A program made the translations under genes and the position numbers. From positions 186,001-250,000 of the forward strand of contig NZ_QCZK02000037.1 in NCBI RefSeq assembly GCF_003347595.2: a stretch of 64,000 nucleotides of DNA, in the 5' to 3' direction. The DNA comes from Botryobacter ruber (GTDB lineage: Bacteria > Bacteroidota > Bacteroidia > Cytophagales > Hymenobacteraceae). The notes below the pieces were generated by a model. It searched no databases, was not told the origin of the DNA, and saw nothing but the letters and a program-made list of their open reading frames with translations. Position 1 is the first letter of the stretch. Every line of letters begins with the position of its first letter. Of this stretch, positions 28,497 through 37,850 are shown piece by piece.

Positions 28497-30269
28497 ATGA
28501 AACGGAATAAAACATTTTTTAGCAGGCAAAGCTTTTTAGCGGGGGCAGCAGGTATGCTGCTGTTCGCCTGCCAGCAACAGCCGAGCGGCACGACTGCAGC
28601 TGCCACCACAGCCTCAGCACAGGCTGCTGCGGCTGCAACCACCACGGCAGCAGCAAAACCGGCCTTCGATATTTACGAAGGCATAGAGTTTGACATGCCG
28701 CGGGTGAAAGAGACTTCTTTCCCGGACAATACGGTATCCATAACCGATTTTGGCGCTGTGGGCGATGGCCTGACCCATAACGGCCAGGCTTTTGCCAAAG
28801 CGATAGACGCGGTGGCAGCCAAAGGCGGTGGTAAAGTGGTTATCCCGCGCGGGATGTGGTTAACCGGCCCCATCGTCCTGAAAAGCAATATTAACCTGCA
28901 TGCCGAAGCAGGCGCTATGGTTGTTTTCAGTACAAACTTCGACGAGTATCCGCTGGTAAAAGTGAGCTTCGAAGGATTGAATACCGTTCGCTGCCAGTCG
29001 CCCATCTCAGGTGTGAACCTGGAAAACGTAGCCATCACCGGCGAAGGAACATTCGACGGTTCCGGTGATGCCTGGCGCCCGGTAAAGAAAAGCAAGATGA
29101 CCGATGCCCAGTGGAACAAGCTGGTGAAGTCCGGCGGCGTAATGAGCGACGACAAAAAAATCTGGTATCCTTCCGAAAAATCTAGAAACGGCGACAGAAA
29201 GGATAACTTTAATGTGCCCGACTTCAACAAAATGGAGGAGTTTGCGACCATAAAAGATTTCCTGCGCCCGGTAATGGTAAGCCTGGTGGGTTGCAAGCGG
29301 GTACTGCTCGACGGCCCGACTTTCCAGAACTCACCTGCCTGGAACCTGCACCCTAACATGTGCCAGGACATCATCATCCGCAACCTGAACGTGCGTAACC
29401 CCTGGTACTCCCAGAACGGCGACGGCCTGGACCTGGAGTCCTGCAAAAATGCGCTGGTGTACAACAATACCTTTGACGTAGGCGACGACGCCATCTGCTT
29501 TAAATCCGGAAAAGACAAAGACGGACGCGACCGTGGCATCCCGACGGAGAATGCGATTGTGAAAAACTGCGTGGTGTACCATGGTCACGGCGGATTTGTG
29601 GTCGGCAGCGAAATGTCGGGTGGCGTGAAAAACGTGCACGTATCCAACTGTACCTTCATGGGTACCGACATTGGCCTTCGTTTTAAGAGCACGCGTGGCA
29701 GAGGTGGTGTGGTAGAAAACATCTACATCTCCAACATCGACATGATCGACATCCCGACCGAAGCCATCAGCTTTAACCTGTTCTACGGCGGCAATTCGCC
29801 CGTGCTGGAAGAAGACCAAAGTGCCAAAACAGAAGCCAGAGACGAGAGAATGGTGCCTGTAACTGAAGAAACGCCGGCTTTCAAAGACATTTACATGAAG
29901 AACATCCGGGTAGCAGGCGCCGAGCAGGCACTGGCCTTGCAGGGGCTTCCGGAGATGAACCTGAAAAATGTGAAACTGGAAGATGCCGTGCTAAAAGCCC
30001 GGAAAGGCATCACCTCGGTAGATGCGGATGGAATTGAGCTGAAAAACGTGAAAGTAATTACAGAGCAGGGACCTGCGCTTACCATCTACAACAGCAAGAA
30101 CATCAGCGTAAGCGGCCTTACCTACAACGAGACAAAAGAACCGGTTGTGAAGGTACTTGGTCCTAAAACAAGCAACGTTAAACTGAACAACAAAGACTTC
30201 AACGATACCTCGAAGCAAATTTCAAAAGGAAAAGATCTGAGCGCTTCAGCATTGACGTTGGAGAAATAA
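28497..30269 (+). CDS. GH28 polygalacturonase lipoprotein
   Basis: Beta-helical hydrolase of homogalacturonan or rhamnogalacturonan, 590 residues. The lipoprotein signal (GAAGMLLFACQQQ) is followed by an Ala/Thr-only linker (about residues 31-58) that overlaps an interspersed-repeat copy. The GH28 motifs are complete: NGDGLDLE (Asp309, Asp312), GDDAICFKSG (Asp330, Asp331), GHGGFVVGSEMSGG (His364) and RFKSTRGRGG (Arg395, Lys397). An exo-type enzyme is plausible because of the long N-terminal region and extra loops around GSGDAWRPVKKSKM, but this is not certain. It is the last gene of the operon and is followed by a strong terminator. Confidence 0.95.
   Translation: MKRNKTFFSRQSFLAGAAGMLLFACQQQPSGTTAAATTASAQAAAAATTTAAAKPAFDIYEGIEFDMPRVKETSFPDNTVSITDFGAVGDGLTHNGQAFAKAIDAVAAKGGGKVVIPRGMWLTGPIVLKSNINLHAEAGAMVVFSTNFDEYPLVKVSFEGLNTVRCQSPISGVNLENVAITGEGTFDGSGDAWRPVKKSKMTDAQWNKLVKSGGVMSDDKKIWYPSEKSRNGDRKDNFNVPDFNKMEEFATIKDFLRPVMVSLVGCKRVLLDGPTFQNSPAWNLHPNMCQDIIIRNLNVRNPWYSQNGDGLDLESCKNALVYNNTFDVGDDAICFKSGKDKDGRDRGIPTENAIVKNCVVYHGHGGFVVGSEMSGGVKNVHVSNCTFMGTDIGLRFKSTRGRGGVVENIYISNIDMIDIPTEAISFNLFYGGNSPVLEEDQSAKTEARDERMVPVTEETPAFKDIYMKNIRVAGAEQALALQGLPEMNLKNVKLEDAVLKARKGITSVDADGIELKNVKVITEQGPALTIYNSKNISVSGLTYNETKEPVVKVLGPKTSNVKLNNKDFNDTSKQISKGKDLSASALTLEK
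28594..28619 (-). repeat. Interspersed-repeat-like sequence inside the GH28 linker
   Basis: CTGCAGCTGCCACCACAGCC and the following bases match the minus-oriented repeat core, here read in frame as Ala and Thr codons of the lipoprotein linker. It may be an element that entered the coding sequence, or convergent Ala/Thr codon use. Confidence 0.45.
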
Positions 30270-30289
30270 TAAAAACACGATTTTCCTGC

Positions 30290-30344
30290 ATAGCACAGCA
30301 GCCGGTTCCTGATAGGCAAGGGCCGCTTGCTGTGCTATTTTTTT
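30290..30344 (+). terminator. Strong terminator after GH28
   Basis: ATAGCACAGCA at 30290-30300 pairs perfectly with TGCTGTGCTAT at 30328-30338 and is followed by a run of seven T. It lies 21 bp after the GH28 stop and closes the PL1-GH43-PL10-GH28 operon. The rest of the 390-bp gap to the sensor gene holds repeat copy 5 and nothing else I recognise. Confidence 0.93.
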
Positions 30345-30418
30345 GGTAATCCTTGTTGTCAGTTTGAACAGACAAGACGATTTTCCTTTTCTGTCGCTGC
30401 AAAAGAGCTGTTTTTTTT

Positions 30419-30452
30419 CTGCTGCGCCTGCCACCATAGCCACACCTGTAGC
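30419..30452 (-). repeat. Interspersed repeat, copy 5
   Basis: Minus-oriented copy with GCCTGCCACCATAGCCACAC, between the GH28 terminator and the hybrid sensor gene. Confidence 0.7.
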
Positions 30453-30661
30453 TATCCGGAAAAAATAATCTGCCAATTGTTAGCGCTGAGGCTTCCTGGG
30501 GTAGGGGGCCTGCCTTATGTCCTCTGTTTCAGCCAGATAAACAATGTTCCGGGTCGTCCTGGTCAATCCGGATGTTCCCGCTTGACAGAGTGTCGGAATA
30601 GCGGTATATTGCTAGAGCTTAAGTTAGCCTGTTTTGAGTTTGGAGAGAGTTTATCTGTTTT

Positions 30662-33600
30662 ATGCGTAGAATAGCGGTACTGTTGAAGTTGATCATAGGT
30701 GTGTGCTTATTAGGGGTAACAACACAGGTAAGGGCACAGCTGAAGTGTAAAATTGAGCGTTATACGACCGAGGAAGGTTTGTCGCATGATAACGTCACCT
30801 CCATGCTCAAAGATCGCGAAGGGTTTATGTGGTTTGGCACCTGGGACGGCATAAACCGCTTCGACGGGCATGACTTCGTAGCTTACAAAGCCTACCCGGG
30901 CGACAACTCCAAGCTAAAGAATAACAGGATCGTAAGCATTGTAGAAGACGAGGCAGGTTTTTTATGGCTGAAAGCCTATGACAACCAGATTTACCGTTTT
31001 GATAAAAAAACAGAGAGCTTTTTTTCGCTGGAAGAGCTACTGAACCGGAAGGGGTATAAAAGTATTGTTTTTGATAAAGTTATTCTGGGAAAGAATGGGT
31101 ACATCTGGTTAACAACCAAAAATCAGGGCGTTTACTGTGTAAGCAAGGCAACGTCAGCACAGCCATCTATCAGCAGGTTTACGCACGAGCAGATAACCGG
31201 CCAATCGCGTTCAAGCAGCCAACTCAACTTTTTCTACCCGGATAAATCCGGCACTATCTGGATTGGATCGCCCCACGGACTCAGTCGGCTTACCCGGAAT
31301 AAAGCAGGCAATTATGCCCTTAAAATCATACGCTCCGATTCTTTAAACAAACTGAATTTTACCGCTGTGCTGGAAGGCACCAATAAACTCTGGTTTGGGA
31401 CGGGAGAGGGCACCCTGGTTACATTTGATAAAAAGACAAACCGCGTCAGGAAGCACAAAGCCAGCGACAGCAGCATCAATTCGCTTTGCCTGTCCAGGAA
31501 AAAGCAGGTGCTTTACCTCTCCAATTCCGGAAGGCAGCTCATCACCTTAAATCTTTCAGGTGTACAAACCTCGGTTGCTTCTATGCCCGGAAAGGGAGCT
31601 TTCCTTTCTATTTTTGAAGATAACGCAGGGCTGTTGTGGATAGAGCCGGAAAGCCAGGGGGCAATCATGTTTAACCCGGCTACCAGGGAGTTCAAACATT
31701 TTGTTCAGCCCAAAGATGCTACCTTTCATCCTTCCATTAAGTTTTATCATATTTTCGAAGATCACCAAAAAAGGATCTGGGTAAGCATGCAGGGCGGCGG
31801 GTTCGGCTATTACGATTCCACAACAAATGATATCAACTATTTCTACAATAAACCCGGCAGCCCCGACCAGCAGTTTTCCAATTTCGTGAGTTCTCTTTAT
31901 TTAGATCCTGCAGGCGTCATGTGGATGTGCACCAACGACAGAGGATTAAATAAAATAATATTTCAGGAAAATTATTTTGATCACCAGGTCCTGGTGCAGC
32001 ATACGGCAAATAAATCCGAAAATGAAATACGATATATTTTCCAGGATAGCAAAAACAGAACCTGGATAGCTACGAAGGGGGCGGAACTGTATGTGTACGA
32101 GCAGGGGAAAGTTGTAACAGGCTTGTTGGATTCCGAAGCTGACTTTGGCTCGGGGATCTATTGCATGCTGGAAGACCGGCAGCATAATTTATGGCTTGCA
32201 ACAAAAGGAAATGGTTTATATAAGGCAGTACCCCAGGATAATACCCGCTCAAAGTACCGTCTGACACATTTCATGCCCGACCCCAATGACCCCTATAGCC
32301 TGAATAATGAACAACTCTACTGCATACTCGAGGATAGCAAAGGCAGGATATGGGTAGGTACCTATGGTGGCGGCCTGAACCTGGTGGAGCAGACTGCTGG
32401 TAAAACCCGGTTTTTAAACGATAAGAACCTTTTACGGCATCATCTGAAAGGATTTTTTGAGAAGGTAAGGCATTTGAATGAGGGGCCTGATGGCGCTGTT
32501 TGGGCAGGTACAACGGATGGCTTGCTGGTTGTAAAGTCCGATCCGGAAGCAGGCTTTACATTTGAAACCTACCAGAAAAGAGCAGGAGATAAGGCGAGCC
32601 TTGGAAACAACGATGTGCAGTTTGTTCTGAAGGACAGCCGGAACACCATGTGGCTGTGTACTTCCGGAGGTGGTTTGAACAAAGCTGTCGTTACGAAAAA
32701 CAACAAACTGAAATTTCGGGCTTTTACAAAAGAAGATGGCTTATCCAATGATTACATCTTAAGTGCGGTAGAAGATAACAGCGGCCACCTGTGGTTGGCT
32801 ACTGAAAAGGGTATTTCCAGGTTCGACCCCGGCAAGCAGCAGTTCAGAAACTACGACTCGTACGATGGCTTGCCCAAAGCAAAATTCTCGGAAACAGCTG
32901 CCGCAAAGCTCGCGAATGGCAGGTTGCTTTTTGGTACCAGGAATGGCTACCTGTCCTTTAATCCGGCTGAAATCAGTAACAAAAAGCTCCGGGCCAACAT
33001 GGCTTTTACTAATTTACAGGTTAACAACAAAGATGTAGCGCCGGCCGGAAAAAATTCGCCACTCAAGTACAACATTAACAACACCCGGCAGATTGCGCTC
33101 GCCCATGATCAGAATATCCTGGGGATCGATTTTACTGTGCTGGATCATTATTGGGGTAGTAAACAGGCCTATGCGTATCGCTTAGCTGGTTTTGATGAGC
33201 AATGGCATCATGTAAAAAATCAGCACCGTGCTGTTTATACTAACTTGCCGCCTGGCCACTATACCTTCGAAGTAAAAAGCCTGGACCCGGAAATATATGA
33301 AAGCATCCCTTCCAAAAAATTAGCGATCACTATTCACCCTCCCATTTGGCGAACTACCTGGGCTTACCTGCTCTACATCCTGCTCACGCTAACGCTGCTC
33401 GAGATAATAAGGCGAGTTGCTTTTTCGATGATAAAACTGCGAAACAGAATTTCAATTGAACAGAAACTGACGGACTTAAAACTGCGGTTTTTTACCAATA
33501 TTTCGCATGAGCTGCGCACACCCCTAACCTTGATTGTGAACCCGATTGAGGCTATTGCAAACCAGGAAGAATTGTCGCCAAAAGGCCGCGAGTACATAAA

Positions 33601-35059
33601 GGTGGTGCGCAAGAACACCAGTCGCATGGTGCGCTTTATCAACCAGTTACTCGACTTCAGGAAAGCGCAGAGTGGCAAAATGAAACTGAAAATTGCGCAG
33701 GTAGAAGTGGTGTCGCTGGTAAAGGAAATCAGCAGTCACTTCGCTGAAGCTGCCGCCGAAAAACAGATCCTGCTTCAAACGGTTTCCAATGTAAAGGAGC
33801 TGTATGCCTGGCTCGATGCCGAGAAAATAGACATCGTGCTCTACAACCTGCTCTCCAATGCGCTGAAGTTTACGCCAAACGGGAAAGTAATTACCATCGA
33901 AATTAAGCACACGGGCAACGACGCTTTTACCATCAAGGTAATTGACCAGGGGGTTGGGGTGCCAAACGACAAGCTTGCAGCTATTTTTGAACTCTATTAT
34001 GAAGTAGAGAAACAAGAAGGAAACAATACCGGTGGCACTGGGATTGGCCTTGCGCTTGCAAAAGAATTTGTGGAGCTGCACCATGGTAAAATATTCGCCC
34101 ACAACAATGCTTCCGAAGGATTGACAGTAACGGTTGCTTTAAAAGACGGAAAAGAGCATTTCCACCCTGAGGAGATTGTTGCTGTAGAACCAACAGCTGC
34201 GGAGCAAGGGCAGCCGGCCCTGCCGCTTGAGTTGCTTTCTGCTGAAGAAGTAACGGAAGCCGTACCGGCAGTTCAGAGCGCATTGCCCCTGGTACTGCTT
34301 GTAGAAGATAACGGGGAGTTGCGAAGATTCCTGGCAGATCAGTTAGGGAAAGCCTACCGCGTAGAAGAGGCTGAGGATGGCGAAGAAGGACAGGCAAAAG
34401 CTCTAAAACTGCTCCCGGACCTGGTCATAAGTGACATCATGATGCCTAAAATGGATGGTATCCAGTTGCTCGACAAACTCAAAAATACGGAGGCCACAAG
34501 CCATATTCCGGTTATTCTGCTTACGGCAAAAACATCGGTAGAGCACCAGATAGAAGGATTGAATTATGGCGCCGACTATTATATTACCAAGCCTTTCCAG
34601 ACTGATTTTATACTTGCTTCTGTTAAGAACCTGCTGGCGCAGCGCAAGAAAATTTTTGATCACCTGCTTTCCGATAAAAAACAGCTTGAACTTAGTCCGG
34701 GCGAGATTGTAATTACATCCAAAGACGAAGCGTTTTTAACGGAAGTAATCAAAATAGTTGAAGATGGCATGTCGGACCCGGACTTTAGCATCGATGCAGT
34801 GGCAGAAACGGCTGGCATGGGCAGAACAACGTTTTATAAAAAGTTCAGCAGCCTTACTAATTTAGCCCCTGTGGAATTTGTGCGCGATATGCGCCTGCAA
34901 AGAGGAAAGCAGCTAATGGACGCCGGTGAAGCCAACATATCGGAAATCGCCTATAGTGTTGGTTTTAACAGTGCCGGTTACTTTAGTACCTGCTTTAAAA
35001 AGAAATATAATTGTACGCCATCTGAATACCTGAAGAAATTAAAAGTAGAGCAGGTGTAA
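30662..35059 (+). CDS. Hybrid two-component system sensor/regulator (HTCS)
   Basis: One-protein signal transducer of 1465 residues that senses glycan fragments in the periplasm and activates transcription. The order is: signal peptide; about 14 Reg_prop beta-propeller repeats (such as DREGFMWFGTWDGINRF and DSKGRIWVGTYGGGLN); a Y_Y_Y domain near 800-885; a membrane segment at about 897-912 (YLLYILLTLTLLEII); histidine kinase with His949 (NISHELRTPLT) and an ATPase domain with GGTGIGLAL; receiver with phosphoacceptor Asp1258 (VISDIMMPKMDG); and a C-terminal AraC-type DNA-binding domain from about 1373 (AETAGMGRTTFYKKF, ISEIAYSVGFNSAGYFS). All phosphotransfer residues are intact. It lies between the two halves of the pectin island, so it probably controls both. 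A 21-bp direct repeat at two promoters is its candidate target. Confidence 0.95.
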   Translation: MRRIAVLLKLIIGVCLLGVTTQVRAQLKCKIERYTTEEGLSHDNVTSMLKDREGFMWFGTWDGINRFDGHDFVAYKAYPGDNSKLKNNRIVSIVEDEAGFLWLKAYDNQIYRFDKKTESFFSLEELLNRKGYKSIVFDKVILGKNGYIWLTTKNQGVYCVSKATSAQPSISRFTHEQITGQSRSSSQLNFFYPDKSGTIWIGSPHGLSRLTRNKAGNYALKIIRSDSLNKLNFTAVLEGTNKLWFGTGEGTLVTFDKKTNRVRKHKASDSSINSLCLSRKKQVLYLSNSGRQLITLNLSGVQTSVASMPGKGAFLSIFEDNAGLLWIEPESQGAIMFNPATREFKHFVQPKDATFHPSIKFYHIFEDHQKRIWVSMQGGGFGYYDSTTNDINYFYNKPGSPDQQFSNFVSSLYLDPAGVMWMCTNDRGLNKIIFQENYFDHQVLVQHTANKSENEIRYIFQDSKNRTWIATKGAELYVYEQGKVVTGLLDSEADFGSGIYCMLEDRQHNLWLATKGNGLYKAVPQDNTRSKYRLTHFMPDPNDPYSLNNEQLYCILEDSKGRIWVGTYGGGLNLVEQTAGKTRFLNDKNLLRHHLKGFFEKVRHLNEGPDGAVWAGTTDGLLVVKSDPEAGFTFETYQKRAGDKASLGNNDVQFVLKDSRNTMWLCTSGGGLNKAVVTKNNKLKFRAFTKEDGLSNDYILSAVEDNSGHLWLATEKGISRFDPGKQQFRNYDSYDGLPKAKFSETAAAKLANGRLLFGTRNGYLSFNPAEISNKKLRANMAFTNLQVNNKDVAPAGKNSPLKYNINNTRQIALAHDQNILGIDFTVLDHYWGSKQAYAYRLAGFDEQWHHVKNQHRAVYTNLPPGHYTFEVKSLDPEIYESIPSKKLAITIHPPIWRTTWAYLLYILLTLTLLEIIRRVAFSMIKLRNRISIEQKLTDLKLRFFTNISHELRTPLTLIVNPIEAIANQEELSPKGREYIKVVRKNTSRMVRFINQLLDFRKAQSGKMKLKIAQVEVVSLVKEISSHFAEAAAEKQILLQTVSNVKELYAWLDAEKIDIVLYNLLSNALKFTPNGKVITIEIKHTGNDAFTIKVIDQGVGVPNDKLAAIFELYYEVEKQEGNNTGGTGIGLALAKEFVELHHGKIFAHNNASEGLTVTVALKDGKEHFHPEEIVAVEPTAAEQGQPALPLELLSAEEVTEAVPAVQSALPLVLLVEDNGELRRFLADQLGKAYRVEEAEDGEEGQAKALKLLPDLVISDIMMPKMDGIQLLDKLKNTEATSHIPVILLTAKTSVEHQIEGLNYGADYYITKPFQTDFILASVKNLLAQRKKIFDHLLSDKKQLELSPGEIVITSKDEAFLTEVIKIVEDGMSDPDFSIDAVAETAGMGRTTFYKKFSSLTNLAPVEFVRDMRLQRGKQLMDAGEANISEIAYSVGFNSAGYFSTCFKKKYNCTPSEYLKKLKVEQV

Positions 35060-35481
35060 GGAAACTGCAACAAAGACCCCTTTTTGTGATTGTGGTAACC
35101 TTTGCAGCTCATCTGATTATTAAAAACAAAGGCCATTGGCAAGTATATGCTCTTCTTGTCCAACATTCTTTTTCTCCAAATCAAGCTGCCAAAGAAGAAG
35201 TCTGACAAGCAGCTATTCCAAGTTTAAATTCAGACTGATAATTCTGTTTCTTAATGTAAATCTTTGAACAACAAAACATTGCTGGAAGCCTTTGGGCTAG
35301 ATGACAGAAAAAAATGTTTGTGCAAACGTTGGCATGGAACAAATTTAATTTTTATTTTTACAAACTATTGTTAGTTATTGTGTCTTCAGAAATGAAAAGC
35401 AGCAGGTAAGCTGTGATAGGAGTAAGGTGAATTAAGTTTCATAACAGTGCCAGTTGAAAATTAACTTCTGCCCGGACAAGT
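35060..35481. other. Intergenic region before the ECF sigma gene
   Basis: About 420 bp without a gene. It holds the LacI-like operator at 35321-35334 and the TGTTAGTT octamer at 35369, followed by about 110 bp of leader. I see no clear terminator for the sensor gene here. Confidence 0.6.
35321..35334. promoter_or_regulatory. Putative LacI-type operator before the sigma/FecR/SusCD operon
   Basis: TGCAAACGTTGGCA on the plus strand differs from the minus-strand reading of the site at 44836 (TGCAAACGATGGCA) at one base. If real, it places the ECF sigma factor under the same regulator as the lyase operons. Confidence 0.55.
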
Positions 35482-36162
35482 ATGGAAATGATTAAAGATT
35501 TGTTATCTGTAGAGAAGGAAGTTTGCATAACCACATCGGATGCAGTTGCTTCTGATCTGTCTGTAGGCGAGCAGAATGCTGCCCTACCAGATAACGAGCT
35601 GCTCATCAGGAAAGCTTTCGAGACAGACCCGAAACAGGGTTGCGAGTTGCTTTTCCAGTATTATTACAAGGGCTTATGCAGCCATGCCGCGCGCTTTGTT
35701 TACTCCCGAACCATTGCGGAAGATATTGTGTCAGATGTGTTCTGCCAGTTTTATTTGAAGGGCACTTTCCATGAAATAACCACTTCTTACCGCGCCTTCC
35801 TGTACAAAAGTGTTCGTAACCGGGCCTATAACTACCTGAAGTTGGAGGCTACGCGGTCCGTTGAGTTGGATGCTGCTTATGAATCCACTGCCACATCGTT
35901 TGCACAGCAGCCTGACGCTGTTGTGGAGTATGACGAGCTGTGCCAGCAGGTAGAAGCTGCTATCAACGCGCTTCCCGCCCAGTGCCGGAAAATTTACCTG
36001 ATGCACCGCTTTGAAGACAAAAAATATGCTGAAATAGCGGAAGAACTGCAGCTCTCGCCCCGGACGGTGGAGGTACAGATCAGGAAAGGGAGCCAGCATG
36101 TGCGGGAGTTTCTTTCCAGGCATTGGTTATTCCTGGTGCTGTTCCTGTGTGGCCTCTGCTAA
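35482..36162 (+). CDS. ECF RNA polymerase sigma factor, Bacteroidetes FecI-like expansion family
   Basis: Alternative sigma factor of 226 residues that would drive the neighbouring SusCD pair when released by the FecR-like anti-sigma factor. Region 2 is seen in GCELLFQYYYKGLCSHAARF and SRTIAEDIVSDVFCQFY, and region 4 in INALPAQCRKIYLMHRFED and KYAEIAEELQLSPRTVEVQI. The first about 30 residues have no counterpart in the family core; an alternative start at codon 3 is possible. The protein ends in a hydrophobic tail (HWLFLVLFLCGLC), which is common in this expansion family. It is separated from fecR by 320 bp that contain a repeat copy but no clear terminator. Confidence 0.93.
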   Translation: MEMIKDLLSVEKEVCITTSDAVASDLSVGEQNAALPDNELLIRKAFETDPKQGCELLFQYYYKGLCSHAARFVYSRTIAEDIVSDVFCQFYLKGTFHEITTSYRAFLYKSVRNRAYNYLKLEATRSVELDAAYESTATSFAQQPDAVVEYDELCQQVEAAINALPAQCRKIYLMHRFEDKKYAEIAEELQLSPRTVEVQIRKGSQHVREFLSRHWLFLVLFLCGLC

Positions 36163-36483
36163 GTTTTTTTTACAGCCCTTGCTTTTCCGGGTAAGTCGTT
36201 TCTATTTTTTCTAATAAAAACCGCACCTCCTCAACAAAATCCTGATTTAGCCTGCCTCCATTCTTTCTTCTCCCGCAAAATATACCTCCTGCTTTTCTGA
36301 TGCGGCCTTGTTGTGGTGCAGTGGCTGTGGTGGCAGGTGCAGTCAACTGTTTTGCTGCCTAAACCCTCAAAAAAACAAGTATTTGCCGCCCTAGGAAGAG
36401 CTTCTGAAAAAAAATAAAAAATATTTTCGTTTCGCGTAAGGGTTTTTTCAGGTTCAGTTGTCTTACTATTATAACACAGAAAG
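36163..36483. other. Intergenic region between sigma and anti-sigma genes
   Basis: About 320 bp carrying repeat copy 6 (36315-36346) and AT-rich sequence before the fecR start. The gap is longer than usual for a sigma/anti-sigma pair, so fecR may have its own promoter. Confidence 0.5.
36315..36346 (+). repeat. Interspersed repeat, copy 6
   Basis: A perfect match to the core GGCTGTGGTGGCAGGTGCAG, between the sigma and fecR genes. Confidence 0.8.
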
Positions 36484-37509
36484 ATGCCATCACAATCATT
36501 AGTTACACGAGAGCTATTACACGCTTATTTCGCAGGGCAGGCAACGCCCCTGCAGAAGCGGCTAATAGAGCGTTGGATGGAGGAAGAGGCTGCTAATGAA
36601 GAATTCTTCTATGCCTGTCTGCATGAGTGGGAGACCAGGTTTCCGCAATACCCAGCAGACGTTCATGCAGGAATTGCCAGGTTTCATGAAAAGCTTGAGC
36701 AGGCAAGCCGCCTGACTGTAGAGGCCGATGAGAACCAGGTGCAGGATGAGCCGGTGCGGAAGTCTGGGCGCTGGCAGCGGTGGATGGTTGCTGCCGCTGT
36801 GTTGTTTCTGGTGCACGTTGGCGCCTGGCAATTTCGGGAGGCTATCCTGTATAAAAGCTTTGCCACCGGCAGCGGTGAAATAAGCCAGTTGTTACTGGAA
36901 GATGGCAGCCAGGTAACCCTGAACGAAAATTCGACACTTCGTGTACCGCGCTTTGGTTTCGGGAAGTATAGCCGCAATGTGCAGTTAAGCGGAGAAGCAA
37001 AGTTTTCGGTGGTGCACACGCCCGACGATAAAAAATTTGTAGTCTCTACTGATTCTGTTTTTCAGGTCGAAGTGCTGGGCACAGTGTTTAACGTAACTGC
37101 CCGCGACCAGGACACCAAAGTGGTACTGCAGGAGGGGAAGGTAAAGGTGCTGTATAAAGAAGAAATCAAACAGGCTGCTACGCCGCTCATTATGGCACCA
37201 GGCGATTTGGTGACGGTGGATCATGGACAAAAGCAGCTCACCCTGAAAAAAGTAAAGCATCCTGAAAATTATTCTGCCTGGCAGAACGGGCAATTTATTT
37301 TCGACAAAACCTCGTTGGGCGAGATTAGCGAAATCCTCCGCGATAACTATGGCTTAACGGTAGAAACTGGGGCGATTGATACCTCAAGCGTAACCGTATC
37401 CGGGTCGTTCAAGGCGAGCAACGCAGACGAACTGCTGCAGGCACTTTCGGAGATTTTAAATATTCGTGTAGAACGGCAGGATGCTAACGTAATTCTGACC
37501 GAAAAATAA
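36484..37509 (+). CDS. FecR-family anti-sigma factor
   Basis: Inner-membrane anti-sigma regulator, 341 residues. A cytoplasmic N-terminal region of about 95 residues (RLIERWMEEEAANEEFFYAC) should bind the sigma factor. One membrane segment follows (WMVAAAVLFLVHVGAWQF), then the periplasmic FecR domain (LLLEDGSQVTLNENSTLRVP; VEVLGTVFNVTARDQDTKVV) and a C-terminal DUF4974/STN-like region (SLGEISEILRDNYGLTVETG) that receives the signal from the STN domain of the SusC at 37851. The gene order sigma, FecR, STN-SusC, SusD is the standard trans-envelope signalling unit. Confidence 0.94.
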   Translation: MPSQSLVTRELLHAYFAGQATPLQKRLIERWMEEEAANEEFFYACLHEWETRFPQYPADVHAGIARFHEKLEQASRLTVEADENQVQDEPVRKSGRWQRWMVAAAVLFLVHVGAWQFREAILYKSFATGSGEISQLLLEDGSQVTLNENSTLRVPRFGFGKYSRNVQLSGEAKFSVVHTPDDKKFVVSTDSVFQVEVLGTVFNVTARDQDTKVVLQEGKVKVLYKEEIKQAATPLIMAPGDLVTVDHGQKQLTLKKVKHPENYSAWQNGQFIFDKTSLGEISEILRDNYGLTVETGAIDTSSVTVSGSFKASNADELLQALSEILNIRVERQDANVILTEK

Positions 37510-37850
37510 ATAAGGTGCTCCTAAGGAAAACCTGAACATACATGTTTGCAAAGATTAACGAATGTTAGTTTTACGGTGGATTCAATATTCCATGCAGGCT
37601 TATTTTGATAAGTACAGGTAAGGCTCCTGCAAAAAAGCACAGTTAATTTCTCTCATACAAAGATAATTTATTACATCCTGTAATACCATTGCTATAGTTA
37701 CAGCAGCGCGTCGTCTTGCTATAGCTATATCTTAATGGTATTTGAAAAAATGCTATTCGGTAGCCGGGAAAGCTATTGCCTGTATTTTAGCTTTCCGGTT
37801 TTAAATGATAACTCTGAGATGTTTTATTTCAACATTTTATCCCTCCTCAT
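37510..37850. other. Intergenic region before the STN-type susC
   Basis: About 340 bp without a gene. It contains the TGTTAGTT octamer at 37563 and an AT-rich stretch up to the susC start. The position suits an ECF-dependent promoter, but I could not define a -10 type element by eye. Confidence 0.5.
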
